DNA from: an uncultured Clostridia bacterium | GTDB taxonomy: Bacteria; Bacillota; Clostridia; Christensenellales; Aristaeellaceae | Assembly (NCBI GenBank): GCA_944362695.1 | Contig: CALVTQ010000173.1 | Location: 1-46,623, forward strand | Reading direction: 5' to 3' | Length of the DNA: 46,623 nt | Part shown: piece by piece, positions 43,103 to 46,623 of the stretch | Position numbering within the stretch: position 1 is the first letter of the stretch | Layout of the letters: each line of letters opens with the position of its first letter | Translations under genes and position numbers: made by a program | The notes under the pieces: model-generated | Seen by the model: the letters and a program-made list of their open reading frames with translations, nothing else | What the model was told of the DNA's origin: nothing | Database searches by the model: none

Positions 43103-43932
43103 AGGCGGTCGAAAAGCTGTCGGAGAGCATCTTCGACAAACTGAGCATCGACTTTCTGCGCAATCAGGTGCTCAAAAACGCCTACGGCAACAACGACACG
43201 GTGATCGCCGGGCTCGACCCGCGCATCCTGCTGGTCTGGTATCTGTTCTTCGGCATCGTGCCGTGGTTCGTGAGCGACGTCACGTTCCTGCTGGGGTGCT
43301 TCGTGCTGGTGGCGGTGACGACGCTGATGGCGCACGTGGCGGGGCTGATCTTGTTCCTGTTCGGCCTGGGCGTGTTCACGCAGACGGGCTATCTTCTGAT
43401 CGTGACGCTGCTCTTCGGCGGCGACGCGACGGCGGTTGCGCCGCTGCTGGTGCTCACGCTCAAGGTGGCGACGGTGTCGCTGGCGTCGGTCACGGTCTTC
43501 TCGGGCATGGACCCGGACAAGCTGGCCAACGGCCTGATGTGGTACGGCTGCCCGGAGCGGCTGTCGTTCTCGATCTCGTATGCGTACCGCATGCTGCCAA
43601 TTTTGATGGAGGAGTTCCAGAACATCCTGCTGTCCTACCGGCTGCGCGGCAACCCGCCGGAGCATGAGACGCTGATGGGCAAGATCAAATACCTGATCTA
43701 TCAGCTCAAGGTGATCATCCATTCGTTCTATCCGCTGATGCTCAACACGGCTAAGCGCTCGCGCACGACGGTCGAGGTGCTGGAGATCAAGGGCTATCGC
43801 TACGCCGCGATCAACAAGGACGTCAAGAAGATCAAGCTGGCGTCCCTTCAGGTGACCAACAACGACCTGCTTTTCCTGTCGCTGTCCTTCCTGTGGGTGG
43901 CGGTGACGGTGCTTCTTTCCACATTGATTTGA
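43099..43932 (+). CDS. ECF transporter T component (EcfT-like)
   Basis: A 277-residue membrane protein. Early helices (ILLVWYLFFGIVPWFVSDVTFLLGCF) are followed by more membrane segments and a basic cytoplasmic coupling region, MLPILMEEFQNILLSYRLRG and MLNTAKRSRTTVEVLEIKGYRY, which fits the coupling helices that contact the ATPases. GLDPRILLVWYLFF near residue 35 is typical of the family. Translation starts with TTG at 43099, overlapping the ATPase stop by 3 bases, with GGGGAGG 8 bases upstream. It ends in a hydrophobic segment. Confidence 0.88.
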   Translation: MKAVEKLSESIFDKLSIDFLRNQVLKNAYGNNDTVIAGLDPRILLVWYLFFGIVPWFVSDVTFLLGCFVLVAVTTLMAHVAGLILFLFGLGVFTQTGYLLIVTLLFGGDATAVAPLLVLTLKVATVSLASVTVFSGMDPDKLANGLMWYGCPERLSFSISYAYRMLPILMEEFQNILLSYRLRGNPPEHETLMGKIKYLIYQLKVIIHSFYPLMLNTAKRSRTTVEVLEIKGYRYAAINKDVKKIKLASLQVTNNDLLFLSLSFLWVAVTVLLSTLI

Positions 43933-43949
43933 CGATGGGGGCAAATGCC

Positions 43950-44780
43950 ATGTACATGGATTTTCACACGCACGGCAAGCTGGCGAAGTATCTGCCGTTT
44001 TCCACGGAATACACCGATTGGCTGCTGGGCGAGGCCAAGGGCGCGGGGCTTGACGCCATCTGCCTGACCGAGCATTTCAACACGCAGCAGTTTGAGACGC
44101 TGTACGGCTACATCGCAAAGCGCGGCGACAAGCAGGGCGACTGCTTTGTCATCGACGGGCTGAAGGTCTTCCCGGGCATGGAGACGGACATCGCCGAGGG
44201 CGGCCATGTGCTGTCCATCGGCCCGATGGAGGCGATTCTCGAGCTGAACGCTCGCCTTGCACCGCATAAGAAAAAGGGCAATTTCCTGCCGGCGAAGGAG
44301 CTGTTCGCGCTGTTTGACGAGTATCCCGTGCTCGTGGGCGCGGGTCATCCCTACCGCGAGGAGGGCCACATCCCGGAGCTGCCGGATCACCTGCTCTCGC
44401 GCTTTGATTTTCTCGACCTGAACGGGAAGGATATCGCGCTTGATCGTCGAATGACGGAGGAAAAGACATACGCGCTGGCCGAAAAACTCGGAAAGCCCGT
44501 CGTCTCCGGCAGCGACACGCATCAGGCCGTGCAGTACGGCGTGATCCGCACGAATTTCGCTAACGATTTTGACACGTTCGCCCAGCTCAAGGATGAGATG
44601 GACGCGGGCCGCTTTGAGATCGTTGTGCACCCGGAGGCGGCCTTCAAGGTCAAGACGGCGACGCTGCTCAAGCGTGCGCTCAAGGAGATCCACGCGCTGG
44701 GCGGGGACTACGTGTCCGTGCTGCTGCGCAAGGAGGGCGAATCCGCCGCCGTGCTGGCGGCAAAGGGGAAGATCGCATGA
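43950..44780 (+). CDS. PHP-domain metal-dependent phosphoesterase
   Basis: A 276-residue cytoplasmic hydrolase of the PHP superfamily (histidinol phosphatase-like / CehA-like). Metal ligands stand out: DFHTHGK (HxH, residues 5-7), LTEHFN, the glutamate in PGMETDI, the histidine in GAGHPYR and GSDTHQ near the end of the barrel. Such enzymes remove phosphate from small organic phosphates. ATG 43950 is chosen (GGGGG 9 bases before); an in-frame ATG at 43935 is possible. It starts 17 bases after the T gene and overlaps the next gene by 4 bases (ATGA), so it is part of the transporter operon. Confidence 0.87.
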   Translation: MYMDFHTHGKLAKYLPFSTEYTDWLLGEAKGAGLDAICLTEHFNTQQFETLYGYIAKRGDKQGDCFVIDGLKVFPGMETDIAEGGHVLSIGPMEAILELNARLAPHKKKGNFLPAKELFALFDEYPVLVGAGHPYREEGHIPELPDHLLSRFDFLDLNGKDIALDRRMTEEKTYALAEKLGKPVVSGSDTHQAVQYGVIRTNFANDFDTFAQLKDEMDAGRFEIVVHPEAAFKVKTATLLKRALKEIHALGGDYVSVLLRKEGESAAVLAAKGKIA

Positions 44781-45562
44781 AATTTTCGTCGATGACGGAA
44801 CTGCTTGAAAGGGTTGAGAATATCGTCCGAGAGGCGGGCGCGATTCTGATGGATCACGTGCTCGCGGCGCATGTGCACGAAAAGGGCAGGACCGACTTCG
44901 TGACCGACGCGGACACGGCTGTGCAGGCGCTGATCCAGAAGCGGCTCTATGCGCTGGACGATTCGATTCAGTTCATGGGCGAGGAGAAGGACAACGGCGA
45001 CATCGTGCGCGGCGAGCCGGTCTGGATTCTCGACCCTGTGGACGGCACGACGAACCTGATTCACAATTTTCAGCACAGCGCGATTTCGCTTGCGCTGGCC
45101 AAAGGCGACTGCGTGCTGCTGGGCGTCATCTACAACCCGTTCTCCGGCGAGATGTTCACCGCCACGCAGGGCGGCGGCGCGAGGCTCAACGGCAATGTGA
45201 TTCACGTCAGCGACGCAAAGACGCTCGCGGACAGCCTCTGCTCGGCGGGCACAAACCCCGGCAGGCGCGACCAGGCGGACGCGGCGTTTGCGAGGATGCG
45301 TGCGCTGTACGAGCGCTGCCATGACATAAGGCGCATCGGCGCGGCCTCGGTGGAGCTTTGCTACATCGCCTGCGGACGGCTGGACGGCTACTGCGAAAAC
45401 GGCCTGCGGCCGTGGGATTTTGCGGCGGGCAAGCTGATCGTGGAGGAGGCGGGCGGCAGGCTGACGGGCTACGACGGAAAGCCGCTCGACCTGTACGCCG
45501 ACCGCAGCGACGTGCTCGCCACGAATGGACACATACACGACGAGATACTTCCCCTGATGTAA
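44777..45562 (+). CDS. Inositol-monophosphatase family protein
   Basis: A 261-residue Mg-dependent, Li-sensitive-type phosphatase (IMPase/FBPase/CysQ superfamily). Motifs in order: DFVTDAD (40-46), the metal-binding GEE (68-70), the signature DPVDGTTN (86-93), and RPWDFAAGKLIVEEAGG (third metal Asp, near 213). Members hydrolyse inositol phosphates, sugar phosphates or PAP, and the exact substrate is not fixed by sequence. Translational coupling to the PHP gene (ATGA overlap) suggests that both act on related phosphate esters brought in by the ECF transporter (inference). Confidence 0.92.
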   Translation: MKFSSMTELLERVENIVREAGAILMDHVLAAHVHEKGRTDFVTDADTAVQALIQKRLYALDDSIQFMGEEKDNGDIVRGEPVWILDPVDGTTNLIHNFQHSAISLALAKGDCVLLGVIYNPFSGEMFTATQGGGARLNGNVIHVSDAKTLADSLCSAGTNPGRRDQADAAFARMRALYERCHDIRRIGAASVELCYIACGRLDGYCENGLRPWDFAAGKLIVEEAGGRLTGYDGKPLDLYADRSDVLATNGHIHDEILPLM

Positions 45563-45574
45563 AGGAGACGCGCG

Positions 45575-46399
45575 ATGCTCACATTCCCGCAGACGCCGGA
45601 CAAATTGACCGCCGCCGAACAGGCGATCATCGAATACATCACCCGCCACAGGGACGAGTTCCTGCTGATGACCATCGGACAGCTCGCTCAGGAGCTGAAC
45701 GTGTCGGAGGCGACGGTATCGCGGTTTGCGCGGCACGTGGGCTGCGAGGATTTCCGCCATCTGCGGCGCGTCGTGGTGGAGCAGACCATGGGGCGCAGTC
45801 CCGCGCAGAAGCTGACGAACACGCTGCGCGCGGGCAGCGGGGATTTCTTCGCCGGATTCATGGATAAGCAGCGCGAAAATCTGCAAAGGACGATGGAACT
45901 GCTCGACCAGAGCGAGTTTGACACGGCGGCGAATGCGATCTGCTGCGCACGGCGGGTGTTCGTCCATGCCCGCAATGCGTCGCGCGCGCCCGCGCAGCTG
46001 CTCGAATACAGGCTCTCGCGCATCGGCATCGACGTGCGGCCCATCCCGACAGGCGGCGCGGAGCTCGCCGAGAGCCTTGCCCAGCTGGGCGAGACGGATC
46101 TGGTGATCCTCTTCGGCTTCTCCAAGCTCTCGGCGCAGGGGCGCGCGATTCTGGATTACAAGCGGCGCGCGGGGTATAAGACGCTGATGTTTACGGGGCA
46201 TGCGTATCAGGACAATGCGCTGCGGGCGGACGTGAACCTGTTCGTCTATCGCGGTGAGGACGACGAGTATCACTCGATGGCCGCGCCGGTGGCCGTGTGC
46301 GATGCGCTCGTGCTGGCGGTGTCCTCGCATCTGGGCGATGCGGCGATTGAACGGCTGCGCGCCATTGCGAAGCTGAAAAGGGAGTACGGTGAACGGTGA
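45575..46399 (+). CDS. MurR/RpiR family transcriptional regulator
   Basis: A 274-residue regulator. Residues 1-78 are the RpiR helix-turn-helix domain (LTAAEQAIIEYITRHRDEFL, IGQLAQELNVSEATVSRFARHVGCEDF). Residues ~110-250 are a SIS domain (RRVFVHARNASRAPAQLLEYRLSRIGIDV, DLVILFGFSKLSAQGRAILDYKRRAGYKTLMFTG) that normally senses a phosphosugar. Lying inside the operon, it probably regulates it. GGAGAC precedes the ATG by about 9 bases. Its stop overlaps the start of the next gene (TGATG). Confidence 0.92.
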   Translation: MLTFPQTPDKLTAAEQAIIEYITRHRDEFLLMTIGQLAQELNVSEATVSRFARHVGCEDFRHLRRVVVEQTMGRSPAQKLTNTLRAGSGDFFAGFMDKQRENLQRTMELLDQSEFDTAANAICCARRVFVHARNASRAPAQLLEYRLSRIGIDVRPIPTGGAELAESLAQLGETDLVILFGFSKLSAQGRAILDYKRRAGYKTLMFTGHAYQDNALRADVNLFVYRGEDDEYHSMAAPVAVCDALVLAVSSHLGDAAIERLRAIAKLKREYGER

Positions 46400-46605
46400 T
46401 GAAAACGGGATTCGGCCTGCTGATGATCTTCATGGGCGCGGCGCTGATGTCGCTTTCGCGCATGTTTGGCGGCACGCAGTTTCAAGAGTTTCTGCTCGGA
46501 CTGCTGCAGGGCGTGGCGCTGGCGTCGGTGCTGCTTGGCACATATGCGGTGCTGCGGGGCATCGCGTCCGCAATCACCGGCAGAAGGAAGCGGCGGTCAT
46601 ATTAG
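46399..46605 (+). CDS. Small two-helix membrane protein at the operon end
   Basis: A 68-residue protein with two hydrophobic segments, GFGLLMIFMGAALMSLSRMF and FLLGLLQGVALASVLLGTYAVL, and a basic C terminus (GRRKRRSY). I do not recognise a family. Its ATG overlaps the RpiR stop by one base, so it is translationally coupled. The terminator stem overlaps its last codons. It may be an accessory membrane factor or unrelated. Confidence 0.65.
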   Translation: MKTGFGLLMIFMGAALMSLSRMFGGTQFQEFLLGLLQGVALASVLLGTYAVLRGIASAITGRRKRRSY

Positions 46606-46619
46606 GCCGTCGTTTTTTT
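46591..46619 (+). terminator. Terminator of the ECF-PHP-IMPase-RpiR operon
   Basis: CGGCGG (46591-46596) pairs with CCGTCG (46607-46612) with one G-U, followed by seven T. The stop codon TAG lies in the loop. Confidence 0.8.
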
Positions 46620-46623
46620 GTAT

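Overview
The window is GC-rich chromosomal DNA (coding regions roughly 60% GC by eye) from what looks like a Clostridia-type, spore-forming, Gram-positive anaerobe. The pointers are spmA/spmB, the rpsF-ssb-rpsR order, DUF1292 and DUF4250 proteins, a YajC-TIGR04086 pair, a class B sortase, an Fe-S aldo/keto reductase, a stand-alone CoA-transferase and a group II ECF transporter. I see no phage, transposase, integrase, CRISPR array or rRNA. Nearly all bases are assigned to genes. Sigma-A type promoters and intrinsic terminators are easy to read, so the unit boundaries are fairly well defined. I cannot name the genus.

Layout. 1-3060: the 5' part of a sugar ABC transporter binding protein gene (minus) divergent from an AraC-type regulator, then spmA-spmB. 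3072-7473: a large extracellular-repeat membrane protein with a long charged cytoplasmic tail, a DUF2461 protein and the undecaprenyl-diphosphate phosphatase UppP, followed by an array of small hairpins. 7486-10311 (minus): a GH4 alpha-galacturonidase-type enzyme, and an SPFH protein paired with a ribbon-helix-helix-like protein. 10517-16227: a cytoplasmic LRR_5 repeat protein, a DUF1846 protein, CTP synthase and a DUF1835/DUF3658 protein. 16292-19027 (minus): argG then argH, separated by a terminator.

19331-27453 is a housekeeping stretch: ruvC-ruvA-DUF4250-ruvB-queA-GT2-tgt (Holliday junction processing and queuosine tRNA modification, with a glycosyltransferase inserted), then yajC, a TIGR04086 membrane protein and a class B sortase. 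27562-28749 (minus) is rpsF-ssb-rpsR with a candidate S6:S18 autoregulatory leader. 29017-33446: CoA-transferase, DUF1292 protein, uvrC and an overlapping nucleotidyltransferase-like gene, then a solitary tRNA-Pro(GGG) on the minus strand. 33892-40314: DegV protein, ACT-domain protein, a surface-glycan group (YdcF plus three GT2 enzymes, two divergent from one) and an Fe-S aldo/keto reductase.

40547-46605 is the most intriguing part. It is one tightly packed operon carrying a complete ECF transporter (S component, double ATPase, T component), a PHP-domain phosphoesterase, an inositol-monophosphatase-family phosphatase, a MurR/RpiR phosphosugar-sensing regulator and a small membrane protein. 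The gene order suggests a system that imports a phosphorylated or phosphorylatable polyol- or sugar-like compound, dephosphorylates it and senses it. Its substrate is not one I can name. AT-rich palindromes of the TGAAA-TTTCA type lie just upstream and could be the regulator's operator.
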